Shown piece after piece: positions 18,509-26,398 of a stretch of DNA of 64,000 nucleotides. The notes beneath the pieces are model-generated. The model searched no databases. It was not told the DNA's origin and saw only the letters and a list, made by a program, of their open reading frames with translations. This DNA comes from Lachnospiraceae bacterium (GTDB lineage: Bacteria; Bacillota; Clostridia; Lachnospirales; Lachnospiraceae). The DNA lies in NCBI GenBank assembly GCA_015057555.1, contig SVEC01000003.1:62001-126000 (forward strand). Direction: 5' to 3'. Made by a program: the position numbers and the translations under genes. Positions within the stretch are counted from its first letter, which is position 1. Each line of letters starts with the position of its first letter.

Positions 18509-19567
18509 TTATTTATCTAAATCCTCAAGCGCGTTTACAAATATTTCCATATATTTAAGTTCACCTATGGACACTCTCAAACAATCGCCCAGTGTCCCAA
18601 CAGCAGGGTATTTTTTTATTAATATTTTTTTCTTCTCTTTCATTAGAGATACAAGCTGTTCGGCATCTGTTTTTGGTTGAATAAATATAAAGTTTCCTGC
18701 TTCACCTTTGTGTGCATAGCCATTAGTATCCAACCAATCCACCAAAAATTGTCTGCCTTCATTGTATTTTTCAATTAAAGAATCTAAAATACCTGGCGTT
18801 GTTAAAATTGCTTCAGCAAATTTCATTGAAAAAGCGTTTGTGTTATGTGGAGTACACATTTTTTGGACTATTTTAATTCCTTCTGGCCAGCCCACAACAT
18901 ACCCCAATCTGCAACCGGCCAACGAAAACAGTTTCGAAAAAGTTCTAGTAATAAATACATACTCTTCTTCAAGAGCGTACTTAATAAAAGTGTTTGGATA
19001 AAAATAATAGTATGCTTCATCTACTAAAACTGTAATTTGTTTCTCTCTTGCCACAACCATCATTCTTTCGAATTCTGCTTCTGAATATATATTTCCCATA
19101 GGGTTATTTGGATTAAGAAGAATTAATAACTGGGTATCATTGGTCATTTCTTTGATGATATTATCTACATTCATTGTTAAATCATCGTCATAAGGAACTT
19201 TGATAAATTCTCTATCATACATTTCTGAATATATTTGGAACATAAAATAAGATGGTACTACTCCGACTATTCTTCCGCCTACTGATGTAAAGGATTGGAT
19301 AATATATCTAATGCCTTCAGAAGAGCCATTGACCAAGCATAAGTGTTTAATATCTGTTCCTAAATTTTCGGCTAATACTTCTGTGAAATGAAGAGTTTCT
19401 GGGTATTGAGACAACATTTCTGGTGTTACATCTGATAACACGTCGTTAATAAAGTCCTGTGGAAGTCCACCAGGGTTTTCGTTCAAATCAAGTCGTAGGT
19501 ATCCTGAACGTTCATTTTGATCAAATATTCTGTGTAACTTTTTTATTTTTTCGTCTATATAATACAT
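18509..19567 (-). CDS. PLP-dependent aminotransferase, HisC/CobD-like (class I/II)
   Basis: A 352-residue fold-type I aminotransferase with the histidinol-phosphate aminotransferase layout. Visible blocks are LRLDLNENPGGLP near the N-terminus, LLNPNNPMGNIYSEAEFE, VDEAYYYFYP, and the PLP-lysine in TRTFSKLFSLAGCRLGY. HisC and threonine-phosphate decarboxylase CobD share these. Here it sits between a cytidylyltransferase fusion and an acetyltransferase, so it probably makes an amino-alcohol phosphate or an amino sugar-like substituent for the polysaccharide instead of histidine; no other his gene is near. The true substrate is unknown. Confidence 0.82.
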   Translation of the reverse strand: MYYIDEKIKKLHRIFDQNERSGYLRLDLNENPGGLPQDFINDVLSDVTPEMLSQYPETLHFTEVLAENLGTDIKHLCLVNGSSEGIRYIIQSFTSVGGRIVGVVPSYFMFQIYSEMYDREFIKVPYDDDLTMNVDNIIKEMTNDTQLLILLNPNNPMGNIYSEAEFERMMVVAREKQITVLVDEAYYYFYPNTFIKYALEEEYVFITRTFSKLFSLAGCRLGYVVGWPEGIKIVQKMCTPHNTNAFSMKFAEAILTTPGILDSLIEKYNEGRQFLVDWLDTNGYAHKGEAGNFIFIQPKTDAEQLVSLMKEKKKILIKKYPAVGTLGDCLRVSIGELKYMEIFVNALEDLDK

Positions 19568-19579
19568 ACTTTTACTCCT

Positions 19580-20080
19580 TTATTTAAATTCGAAAAACCA
19601 GCGTTCCTCGTTTTCGTATAAATATTTTCCACCGGCTTTTTCTATTACTCTCTTAGAAGCGGGGTTATATTTTTCTACACTTAATAGTTTTTCAGCAACT
19701 CCCATTCTGTCAGCGTTTTCTATAATCAATTTAAGAAATATAGTGGCGTATCCGTTGCCGCGATATAATGGATCTATTGCATATCCAATATTTCCACCTT
19801 GTTTTCGAGATTCCTCTGTTAGTAGGTGGCGTATTTTTCCTATGCCAATAACAATTTTGTCTTTATACAATAGAAGAATGGTTTGTTTGACGTAGCCTAT
19901 AGGTAAGTTTTCGCCTCTTGACCAATCGTCTTGTTCTTTTAGCCATAATAAAAATTCATCATACGAAATACCATGTGCAGTGTTTTTAAATTCGTTCTCG
20001 CAAGCACCGATTCTTTGAAGCATAGAATACAAGTCTTTGTTTGCTTCAACGGTTAATTGGTTGACATATAAATTATCCAT
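19580..20080 (-). CDS. GNAT family N-acetyltransferase
   Basis: A 166-residue GNAT protein. The acetyl-CoA pyrophosphate loop is at YAIDPLYRGNGYATIFLKL (about residues 106-124, R/QxxGxG/A), and the C-terminal NPASKRVIEKAGGKYLYE matches motif B of RimJ/GNAT relatives. It is the first gene of the minus-strand operon, 12 bases ahead of the aminotransferase gene, so it may acetylate the amino group that the aminotransferase installs. A strong promoter is seen just upstream. Confidence 0.85.
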   Translation of the reverse strand: MDNLYVNQLTVEANKDLYSMLQRIGACENEFKNTAHGISYDEFLLWLKEQDDWSRGENLPIGYVKQTILLLYKDKIVIGIGKIRHLLTEESRKQGGNIGYAIDPLYRGNGYATIFLKLIIENADRMGVAEKLLSVEKYNPASKRVIEKAGGKYLYENEERWFFEFK

Positions 20081-20120
20081 TTTATTCTATCCTTTTTTCA
20101 AAATAACATAAATATATATT

Positions 20121-20149
20121 ATTATATTCGTCATTTTATGGAAAGTCAA
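20121..20149 (-). promoter_or_regulatory. Sigma-A-type promoter of the GNAT-aminotransferase-cytidylyltransferase operon
   Basis: On the minus strand TTGACT (20149-20144), a 17-base spacer, then TATAAT (20126-20121). The -10 is about 40 bases upstream of the GNAT start codon. Confidence 0.75.
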
Positions 20150-20423
20150 CTTTATTACATGCCTTGGATTTTTATGAAAAGTATACAAATGGCAAACCTT
20201 TTACAACCAATAGTTATTGTATGTTTTTTACTGAACCTTCAAGTACGGGATAGCTAAACTAATCATTGTGTACGATGGATAATACAATAGAAAGTTAGAG
20301 CATTCAAGAGAGTTCTTCAAAAACTTAGATGGTATATATGTGGTATGGACTGGATGGCAGATTTTGTTAGACAGCCTATACTATATTTTTGGCATTAATT
20401 ATGACATATTGAATGATACAATC

Positions 20424-20527
20424 TTTTGAATCTATCGTTGAATCTCTCATTGAAGCTTTCTTGGATTTCTTCCTAAAACGCAGGTCTCATAATTTCTTTT
20501 AATTCTTGTCACATAGTGCTTTTCTCA
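20424..20527 (-). pseudogene. Decayed fragment of an Rpn/PD-(D/E)XK transposase-like gene
   Basis: The stretch matches the 3' part of the intact gene at 22211-23086, base by base with gaps: both have TTGAATC-ATCGTTGAATCTC, GGTCTCATAATTTC and CACATAG-G-TTT in the same order. The copy is only about 100 bases, has lost part of the 12-bp repeat array and has no open frame. The rest of the 664-base gap (20081-20744) holds the two promoters listed separately; I see no gene or RNA in it. Confidence 0.65.
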
Positions 20528-20663
20528 GTCTACTTCTAGATGGCGTTGTAATTTACATTAGAAACTAGATACATTACTACATTAGCCTAGATTTTTATGA
20601 ATTATTGAATTTGTATGGTGTGTCATTTCAAGGTATATAATTTGTCTAATTTCCAATATTTTA

Positions 20664-20692
20664 TTGAACATAAAAACCAGGTAGATTATAAT
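20664..20692 (+). promoter_or_regulatory. Sigma-A-type promoter of the TM-Nudix-like gene
   Basis: TTGAAC (20664-20669), 17-base spacer, TATAAT (20687-20692); about 50 bases of leader before the start codon. The same -35 and spacing occur upstream of the DUF2142 gene at 23298. Confidence 0.72.
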
Positions 20693-20744
20693 GTAGCTAT
20701 GTAATTACGTAGTTATTTATACCATAGACAAGGAGAACCTCTAT

Positions 20745-22028
20745 ATGAAAAAGCTAAAGAAACAACTCCATAACGTATTTTATTTAATTGTAAAGAACAA
20801 TTTCATTAGTGTATTTTGTGCTGCCATAGTGGTTATTATTTTTGTGATATCAACTCATGGAAATAAAGAGTGGTTCGACATCACATTTTTCTCATCGTTA
20901 GTTGGTGCAATGATATTGGAGGTAATAGCACAGGTAGTGAGTAAATCCCTAATGAATCGGTTGGAGGATGAAGCTAAGCTTACTACAGATTACGACGACC
21001 TTGTAAAAAGATACACACAACAGTTTTTTGTATATGACAATAGCAATGCATCTACAGATAATAAAAGAAAAATGAATAAGGCTTATAAAAAGAAGGAAGA
21101 TAAAAATATTTTCGATTTTCCTATAGAATGTGTAGGCTACTTAGATAACTGTAACATAGTGATAAAAGATAGGGCAAAAATGTACAAGCTCCCAGAGGCG
21201 ATTAGGGAACATTATGATGAAATTTTTGCATCCCACAAGACTTCTACATTGTTTAACCAGCTTAATATTAGAGTAAAGGATTGGAAGATAGAAAATAATC
21301 AGTTAATGATGAAAACCTCCAGAACTACATATTTTGATTCTATGGTTACAAATAGAGCTATGGATTATAAATGGTCCAATGGTTTATCTGTAAGAGATGC
21401 CTTGGGATATGGACCAATTTGGCCTACCTTAGAGGAGTCCGGCTTGTCTAATCATTTGGGATTCAATGGTTTTGTAGAATCAAGTGATGGGTATATTGTA
21501 TTTGTAAAGAGAGGGAATAAACTCTCTATCGGAAAGCGTACTTATGCTACTAGTATTGGTGCTAGCATGAAGGCCAAATATGCTCTGACAGATGGCGTGT
21601 TTGACAATAAAGGGCTACGAACAGCTATAATAAGAGAGATTAATGATGAGCTTAAGATTACAGAGGATGAACTAGAGGATTTTCAGCTACATAGCAATAT
21701 GATTTCTGCATATCGTGATGTGGTGGAGGGTGGAAAACCACAGCTTCTGTTTTATGCAAAATCAAATAAAAGTAAGGATGATATAGAAACAGATTTTAAA
21801 AATAGAAGTAAGGAAGCATCAAAATCTTTTAAAATATTGGAGGATGGAACTAAATTCCTTTGGATAAAGGAAGATGAATTGAAGGATTTATGTATAACGT
21901 CGGATATGATTATACACAATGGGAAAATATATAAGATGGTTCCTTCGGCGTCGGCATCAGTAGCGATGTTTATTAATTTTGTAACTAATAGAAATAAGGA
22001 GATTCACATTGAAGAAAAAATAACGTAA
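20745..22028 (+). CDS. Orphan protein with two N-terminal TM helices and a Nudix-like C-terminal domain
   Basis: A 427-residue protein. Residues 19-37 and 46-64 are hydrophobic and look like two membrane helices with a short loop. The middle has basic, cytosolic character. Around residues 285-310, GVFDNKGLRTAIIREINDEL resembles a Nudix box (Gx5Ex7REUxEExGU) in which the REUxE half is kept (REINDE) but the first Glu is replaced. The surrounding lines (VFVKRGNKLSIGKRTYATSIGASMKAKYALTDG and the ISAYRDVVEGGKPQLLFYA region) fit a divergent Nudix fold. It stands alone with its own promoter between an acetyltransferase operon and a transposase-like gene. Two-TM plus nucleotide-processing domains occur in defence effectors, so this is a possible role, not an established one. 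Confidence 0.6.
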   Translation: MKKLKKQLHNVFYLIVKNNFISVFCAAIVVIIFVISTHGNKEWFDITFFSSLVGAMILEVIAQVVSKSLMNRLEDEAKLTTDYDDLVKRYTQQFFVYDNSNASTDNKRKMNKAYKKKEDKNIFDFPIECVGYLDNCNIVIKDRAKMYKLPEAIREHYDEIFASHKTSTLFNQLNIRVKDWKIENNQLMMKTSRTTYFDSMVTNRAMDYKWSNGLSVRDALGYGPIWPTLEESGLSNHLGFNGFVESSDGYIVFVKRGNKLSIGKRTYATSIGASMKAKYALTDGVFDNKGLRTAIIREINDELKITEDELEDFQLHSNMISAYRDVVEGGKPQLLFYAKSNKSKDDIETDFKNRSKEASKSFKILEDGTKFLWIKEDELKDLCITSDMIIHNGKIYKMVPSASASVAMFINFVTNRNKEIHIEEKIT

Positions 22029-22069
22029 ACGCTCCATAGTGGGTACCTACTATGGAGCGTTTACGTTAT
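22020..22069. repeat. 50-bp near-perfect palindrome overlapping a stop codon
   Basis: Two perfect 20-base arms (22020-22039 and 22050-22069) around a 10-base centre that is itself nearly palindromic. The stop codon of the preceding gene lies in the left arm. No T-tract follows on the plus strand, so it is not a typical intrinsic terminator, though it may stabilise the 3' end of the message. Confidence 0.75.
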
Positions 22070-22171
22070 CAGTACAGTATTGTCGGTAGCGGTACATTTT
22101 GTTTTTAAGCAATTAAATAAAAGGTATGGTAAAGCTTTTTCATCGAATAAAGCCGAATGTTAACACATAAT

Positions 22172-22202
22172 AAAAGGAAACCGCTTTGAACGGTTTCCTT
22201 TT
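22172..22202. terminator. Bidirectional intrinsic terminator
   Basis: Arms AAAAGGAAACCG (22172-22183) and CGGTTTCCTTTT (22191-22202) with a 7-base loop. T-rich ends on both strands allow it to end the minus-strand transposase-like gene and any read-through from the left. Confidence 0.82.
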
Positions 22203-22210
22203 GCTTTTGA

Positions 22211-23086
22211 TTAAATACCTAAAATCTCATTGACATATTCCAACTCACATCCTACCTTTTGTGCTATATCTTCCGGAGTTACACCACACTCGTAGTAGGT
22301 TTTGATTCTGGATTGGATTTCGCCTTTTTTGAATCCATCGTTGAATCCATCGTTGAATCCATCGTTGAATCTCTTTTTTATCTCTTCCTCTATTTCTGGT
22401 CTCATAATTTCCATTAATGCTTGGCACATAGAGTTTTCCCCCTTCCAGTCATTGATATTATCTTTGTTAGCAAGAGATATCAGCTGTACTACTGGTTTAG
22501 CTAACGACTTCTCTGCATCATTAAAGTTGTTTGTTATATCTTCGTATAAACAAAAATATAAGTCTTTAGTTATATTTCTACATAATGATTTTAACCAAAT
22601 ACCATCCGAGATGTCAAGTAGGGACGTAACAATTATTTGAGTATCGAATAACGTATTATGTATTAAGTAGATACCCTTTTCCTCTTCAGTTACCATAAAG
22701 CCTAGATTAGTAAGTGTCTTTATAAGCTTTCTGGGGTTACTATCGCGGATAAGTGTAATTGTTATATCGTTGGGATTGATAGATTCTTTGTGAATTGGTG
22801 AAGATTTGTATAGGCAAGCATATGCAATTGACTTATAGAAGGTATTAATATTGAGCTTATCATCAGGAGATTTGTATTCGATAATGTTGTGACCCTTAAA
22901 TAGTTTTCCTATTTGGTTGCGAATTAATTTTTCTTTTGATTTCTTTACTATCATCAAATCAATTTGTAATGGTTTATCAGTAAGACTAAATTCGTCTATA
23001 TATTCCAGTCCTTCTTCATGTCTCAATGCTAGCCGCATAGCACAGCAAAATGCTGGATGCCACTGCAATGGTTCTTTTTTGTTCAT
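22211..23086 (-). CDS. Rpn-family PD-(D/E)XK nuclease / transposase-like protein
   Basis: A 291-residue protein of the recombination-promoting nuclease group, often misannotated in Lachnospiraceae. Near the N-terminus are PLQWHPAFCCAMRLALR and LQIDLMIVKK, then HNIIEYKSPDDKLNI: the Asp and the ExK of a PD-(D/E)XK nuclease core. The C-terminus has three to four copies of a four-residue unit (FNDG) encoded by a 12-bp DNA repeat, followed by a small helical tail. Start: ATG at 23086, with AGGAGG on the minus strand about 8 bases upstream; an upstream ATG at 23191 would include a low-complexity leader. A decayed copy lies 1.8 kb away. These proteins probably move or promote horizontal exchange of short tracts; activity here is inferred. 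Confidence 0.8.
   Translation of the reverse strand: MNKKEPLQWHPAFCCAMRLALRHEEGLEYIDEFSLTDKPLQIDLMIVKKSKEKLIRNQIGKLFKGHNIIEYKSPDDKLNINTFYKSIAYACLYKSSPIHKESINPNDITITLIRDSNPRKLIKTLTNLGFMVTEEEKGIYLIHNTLFDTQIIVTSLLDISDGIWLKSLCRNITKDLYFCLYEDITNNFNDAEKSLAKPVVQLISLANKDNINDWKGENSMCQALMEIMRPEIEEEIKKRFNDGFNDGFNDGFKKGEIQSRIKTYYECGVTPEDIAQKVGCELEYVNEILGI
22332..22373. repeat. Tandem 12-bp repeat inside the Rpn-like gene
   Basis: TTGAATCCATCG repeated three times without interruption and then a partial, slightly changed copy. Each unit encodes four residues of the C-terminal FNDG repeat. Copy number is the kind that changes by slippage. Confidence 0.85.
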
Positions 23087-23297
23087 TAAAAAAACTCCTC
23101 CTGTTGTAGTTGAAATAGTTGTGGGTATCACAGCCGGACTTGTGGGCTGATTGATAAATATAGAATATATTCGTTGAATTGATAGTATCATATAGATTTC
23201 GACAAAACAATCACTTCACAATTATTTCACGGAATGCCCCGAATGTTTACAAATGGTTGAAAAATGAAACGGTATAATCCATAAATCATTTCCCTTA
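23087..23297. other. Intergenic region between divergent genes
   Basis: Part of a 328-base gene-free stretch between the Rpn-like gene and the DUF2142 gene. It holds the ribosome binding site of the former (near 23095-23102). I see no RNA gene or repeat in it; the promoter of the DUF2142 gene follows at 23298. Confidence 0.5.
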
Positions 23298-23326
23298 TTG
23301 AACTTAACCCAGTATTAGCTTATAAT
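23298..23326 (+). promoter_or_regulatory. Sigma-A-type promoter of the DUF2142 gene
   Basis: TTGAAC (23298-23303), 17-base spacer, TATAAT (23321-23326), with about 80 bases of leader to the start codon. Confidence 0.74.
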
Positions 23327-23414
23327 AGCTATACAATATTTGTGTTACAGAGCCATAAAACAAATTGAGGAAAATATTACATTGAAAATAATACAATTTA
23401 CAAAAGGAGCCATC

Positions 23415-25391
23415 ATGTTTAACAAGCAAAACATCAAAAAATTCATATTTCTATCACTGGTGCTAGTATTTTCATTTTTCGTATACCTTTTCATAAGAGT
23501 GACTGTTCACAGCAATGGTGTCTGCCGTGATTTGGTTGTGGAGGATGGCAATGAAACCACTGTACCGGTTACCAATGATATGGTAGTGGAATATAATATT
23601 GTTTCTCAGGACGACAGAATCAGGTCGTTGCTTGTTAAATTTAGTCTTGAGAAGTTACCCGACACTGGATATATTACTACTAACATTATAGATGCGCAGA
23701 GCGGTTCTGTAATATCCTCTTCAACTGTAGGTAGAGATTTTTTTGATACAGAGTCAGGCTATATAGTATTTGATTATGCAGACACTGTAACTGGTGTTGC
23801 TGGTAAGAATCTCAAATTCCAGATTACTTTCCAGGATTTTGTAGATAATCAAGTATCTATGTTCCTATCTCCAGCAGGAGAACCTATATTAAAGCTGGTT
23901 ACTGCTGGCAAGGATGCATATTGCACCTTGGTGGATGTGATTTATATATTGTATATTGTGATACTTGCTATAGTGTATGCCATTACCTTGTTCTTTAAGA
24001 ATTTCAAGCTGGAAAATGTATATCTTATAGCGGTGATTGGACTAGGTCTTATTATGTCTGTTATGATTACTATGATGGTTGCACCGGATGAGTTCACTCA
24101 TAACTATATCGCATACAACATTTCTAACAAAATGATGGGTGTAGATCTTAGTGCAAATGGCACTCTTATGATGAGATATGATGATTTTCATACATACTAT
24201 GAGCCAATATATATCGGAAGGGATTACTATGTATATTATTTTGAGAATTTCTTCAACGGTCTGGGTAATGGAGAACTTATAGACACAGCTGTTAAGCCAG
24301 CAGGTGCGCCATTTTTCCTATACCTTTTCTCAGGACTGGGTATTACAGTGGGACGTTTGTTAGGGCTTGGAACAACACTTACCTTTATGTTAGGTAGATG
24401 GTTTAATGTACTTTTCTTTGCCTTTGCCACATATTACGCTATGAAGAAGATGCCATTTGCTAAGTCGGTAGTATTTGTGTGGGGACTTCTGCCTATTGTT
24501 TTACAGCAGATTAGCTCATACTCCTATGATTGTGTTATCTATGGATTGTGTGCTATGACCATAGCATTAACCTTAAAGTTGATGTATGGTAAGGAATCAC
24601 AGACCAAGAGACAGAAGATAACTGACATAGTGGCTTTGATAATATTTGCACTTTTAATCGTTCCATGTAAGGGACATGCCATAATACCTGTATCGCTGTT
24701 CCCTCTTATGCTAGTAGTAAAGCTTATATGGGATAACAGAGCTAAGATTAAGGATTATCTTAATAAGAAAAAGGCACGCAAGATTATACTTATATCAGTC
24801 ACATCTGTGATTGCTGTTTTAGGAGTTTTGGCAGTCGGTATAATTCTTAAGGGTATGCTTGCAAATGCTGATGCCCAGGGTGACTATATTGAGTGGGCAG
24901 ATCAATATGCTAGAACGATGGGATACTATATTAAGAATCCAGTTGGCTTTGCTACTATGTTTATCAACACTTTGTGGGCACAGGGAGAATATTTATTCTT
25001 CCAAATGTTTGGTGGCTATCTGGGATGGCTTGAAATCGACCTTCCTATTATATTCATTGTACCATTTTTATTGCTTTTCCTTTATGCTGGTATTAGAAGA
25101 GAGGATGAGGACCAGCCTATAGGAGTTTGTAGCAAGCTTTGGATGTGGGTAGTATTCTTTGGTATATGCTTCTTAGCTTGCCTTGGTATGTTGTTATATT
25201 GGACACCAGCCAGCTCTGGTATAATTCTTGGAGTTCAGGGAAGGTATTTCTTACCGGCACTGATACTTCCTGCGGTATCATTAAGAACAAAGTCAGGCTG
25301 CGTAAGCAAGAATGCTGATAAAATAATAGTGTATGGAACTTTGTTGGCACACATATTTATATTGACAGCCTTGTTTAAGGATCCATTATAA
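23415..25391 (+). CDS. DUF2142-family polytopic membrane protein
   Basis: A 658-residue membrane protein. The N-terminal helix (residues 9-29) is followed by a periplasm-side-like domain of about 140 residues and then ten or more membrane helices. MVAPDEFTHNYIAYNIS and the late QGRYFLPALILPAVSL are the hallmark blocks of DUF2142, a group with GT-C-like topology found in cell-surface glycan loci. ATG at 23415 follows AAAAGGAG; the longer frame from 23340 has no ribosome binding site. It is monocistronic between a promoter and a strong terminator. It probably acts in lipid-linked sugar transfer, but no substrate is known. Confidence 0.82.
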   Translation: MFNKQNIKKFIFLSLVLVFSFFVYLFIRVTVHSNGVCRDLVVEDGNETTVPVTNDMVVEYNIVSQDDRIRSLLVKFSLEKLPDTGYITTNIIDAQSGSVISSSTVGRDFFDTESGYIVFDYADTVTGVAGKNLKFQITFQDFVDNQVSMFLSPAGEPILKLVTAGKDAYCTLVDVIYILYIVILAIVYAITLFFKNFKLENVYLIAVIGLGLIMSVMITMMVAPDEFTHNYIAYNISNKMMGVDLSANGTLMMRYDDFHTYYEPIYIGRDYYVYYFENFFNGLGNGELIDTAVKPAGAPFFLYLFSGLGITVGRLLGLGTTLTFMLGRWFNVLFFAFATYYAMKKMPFAKSVVFVWGLLPIVLQQISSYSYDCVIYGLCAMTIALTLKLMYGKESQTKRQKITDIVALIIFALLIVPCKGHAIIPVSLFPLMLVVKLIWDNRAKIKDYLNKKKARKIILISVTSVIAVLGVLAVGIILKGMLANADAQGDYIEWADQYARTMGYYIKNPVGFATMFINTLWAQGEYLFFQMFGGYLGWLEIDLPIIFIVPFLLLFLYAGIRREDEDQPIGVCSKLWMWVVFFGICFLACLGMLLYWTPASSGIILGVQGRYFLPALILPAVSLRTKSGCVSKNADKIIVYGTLLAHIFILTALFKDPL

Positions 25392-25426
25392 AAAAATCGG
25401 ACGAATTATATTCGTCCGATTTTTTT
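25391..25426. terminator. Bidirectional intrinsic terminator between convergent genes
   Basis: ATCGGACGAAT (25396-25406) and ATTCGTCCGAT (25410-25420) with a 3-base loop, flanked by A and T runs on either side. Serves both the DUF2142 gene and the minus-strand acyltransferase. Confidence 0.88.
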
Positions 25427-26389
25427 GTATATAAGATTAATAAACCACGCAAGTAAATATAATAAGATTATGCTCCCTATGCAAAGTGGAATTAGTAAAA
25501 TGCTATCAGAAAATGCACTGTATTTAAATATCTCTTTTTCCCATATGTATGCTGTGTTGTTGTGACACTGAAGTAAGTAGGTGCCAAGTGTACATCCGGA
25601 AAGTGCTTGTATCCATCCATAAGAGAAATCTGACAGGTGATGAAACATATAGAACAAGCACAACGCACTTACAAAGCATAAAGGAGAATACATATCTCTT
25701 ATAACAGAGTTGTTCGTTGCTAAAACAATTATGTACATTGAAAAATAACAAATTATAAATACTATAGGGGCTGATTTTATATAGTTTGTTTTGTCGAATA
25801 TATTATTCTCTTTGAGATAGCCCACCAAAACATATGTATAACAAAACCATAGAGAACCCATAATTTGTTCTAAGGTAATAAGCTTAAATATTGCATTCGG
25901 AGCTAGGTAACCCCATAATACAAATACTATTGATAAAACACTTCCTAGAATTACTATAAACTTTTGGAATCTCGGAATGATAAATTTATTAATGAAAGGA
26001 ATAAATATTAGCATTACAATATAGGCAAAAGGGAACCAATAGCTAAAACCATGAATAAAGTCTATGGAGGTTAAATCTTTTTTAAAAATCAGTATATCTG
26101 CTAAATTTAATAGTAATGCATAAAATATAACCTCTCCAATCAGCCTCCATATTCGTTTTGCTTTAAATTCTGTGTTGCATAAAAAGTAGCAACCAAGGAT
26201 TACAAATATATTTACTCCGAATTTTCCACCTAGGTGAAAGAATTGAATGACATATTTGTTTACGTTTCCTACAGAAGAAACTACTGGGGAAAAGCTTACG
26301 TTGATGTGATTAAGCATAATGGTAATGGCCGATACAATTCGTAGTAGTTCATATTTGTCTGATCGTTTGAGTTTTGTGCTATTTAACAT
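25406..26389 (-). CDS. Acyltransferase 3 family membrane protein (WecH/OatA-like)
   Basis: A 327-residue integral membrane protein with about ten helices. The N-terminus KYELLRIVSAITIMLNHINV matches the family start (R-x-x-x-LR-x-x-x-x-x-x-V-x-x-H), with the putative catalytic His in the first helix, followed by GVNIFVILGCYFL. Members O- or N-acetylate surface sugars. It starts 9 bases after the stop of the aminotransferase gene upstream on the same strand; its ribosome binding site overlaps that stop, so the two form an operon. Its stop region overlaps the left part of the terminator. Confidence 0.82.
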   Translation of the reverse strand: MLNSTKLKRSDKYELLRIVSAITIMLNHINVSFSPVVSSVGNVNKYVIQFFHLGGKFGVNIFVILGCYFLCNTEFKAKRIWRLIGEVIFYALLLNLADILIFKKDLTSIDFIHGFSYWFPFAYIVMLIFIPFINKFIIPRFQKFIVILGSVLSIVFVLWGYLAPNAIFKLITLEQIMGSLWFCYTYVLVGYLKENNIFDKTNYIKSAPIVFIICYFSMYIIVLATNNSVIRDMYSPLCFVSALCLFYMFHHLSDFSYGWIQALSGCTLGTYLLQCHNNTAYIWEKEIFKYSAFSDSILLIPLCIGSIILLYLLAWFINLIYKKIGRI

Positions 26390-26398
26390 TTTTAATTT

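Noticed and set aside
22332-22373. Short tandem repeats as a CRISPR-like array
   Set aside because: Repeats are contiguous 12-bp units inside a gene without spacers. No direct repeats with regular spacers were seen anywhere in the window.
22917-23150. 77-residue plus-strand frame over the Rpn-like gene
   Set aside because: It has no ribosome binding site and is fully antisense to a well-supported gene.
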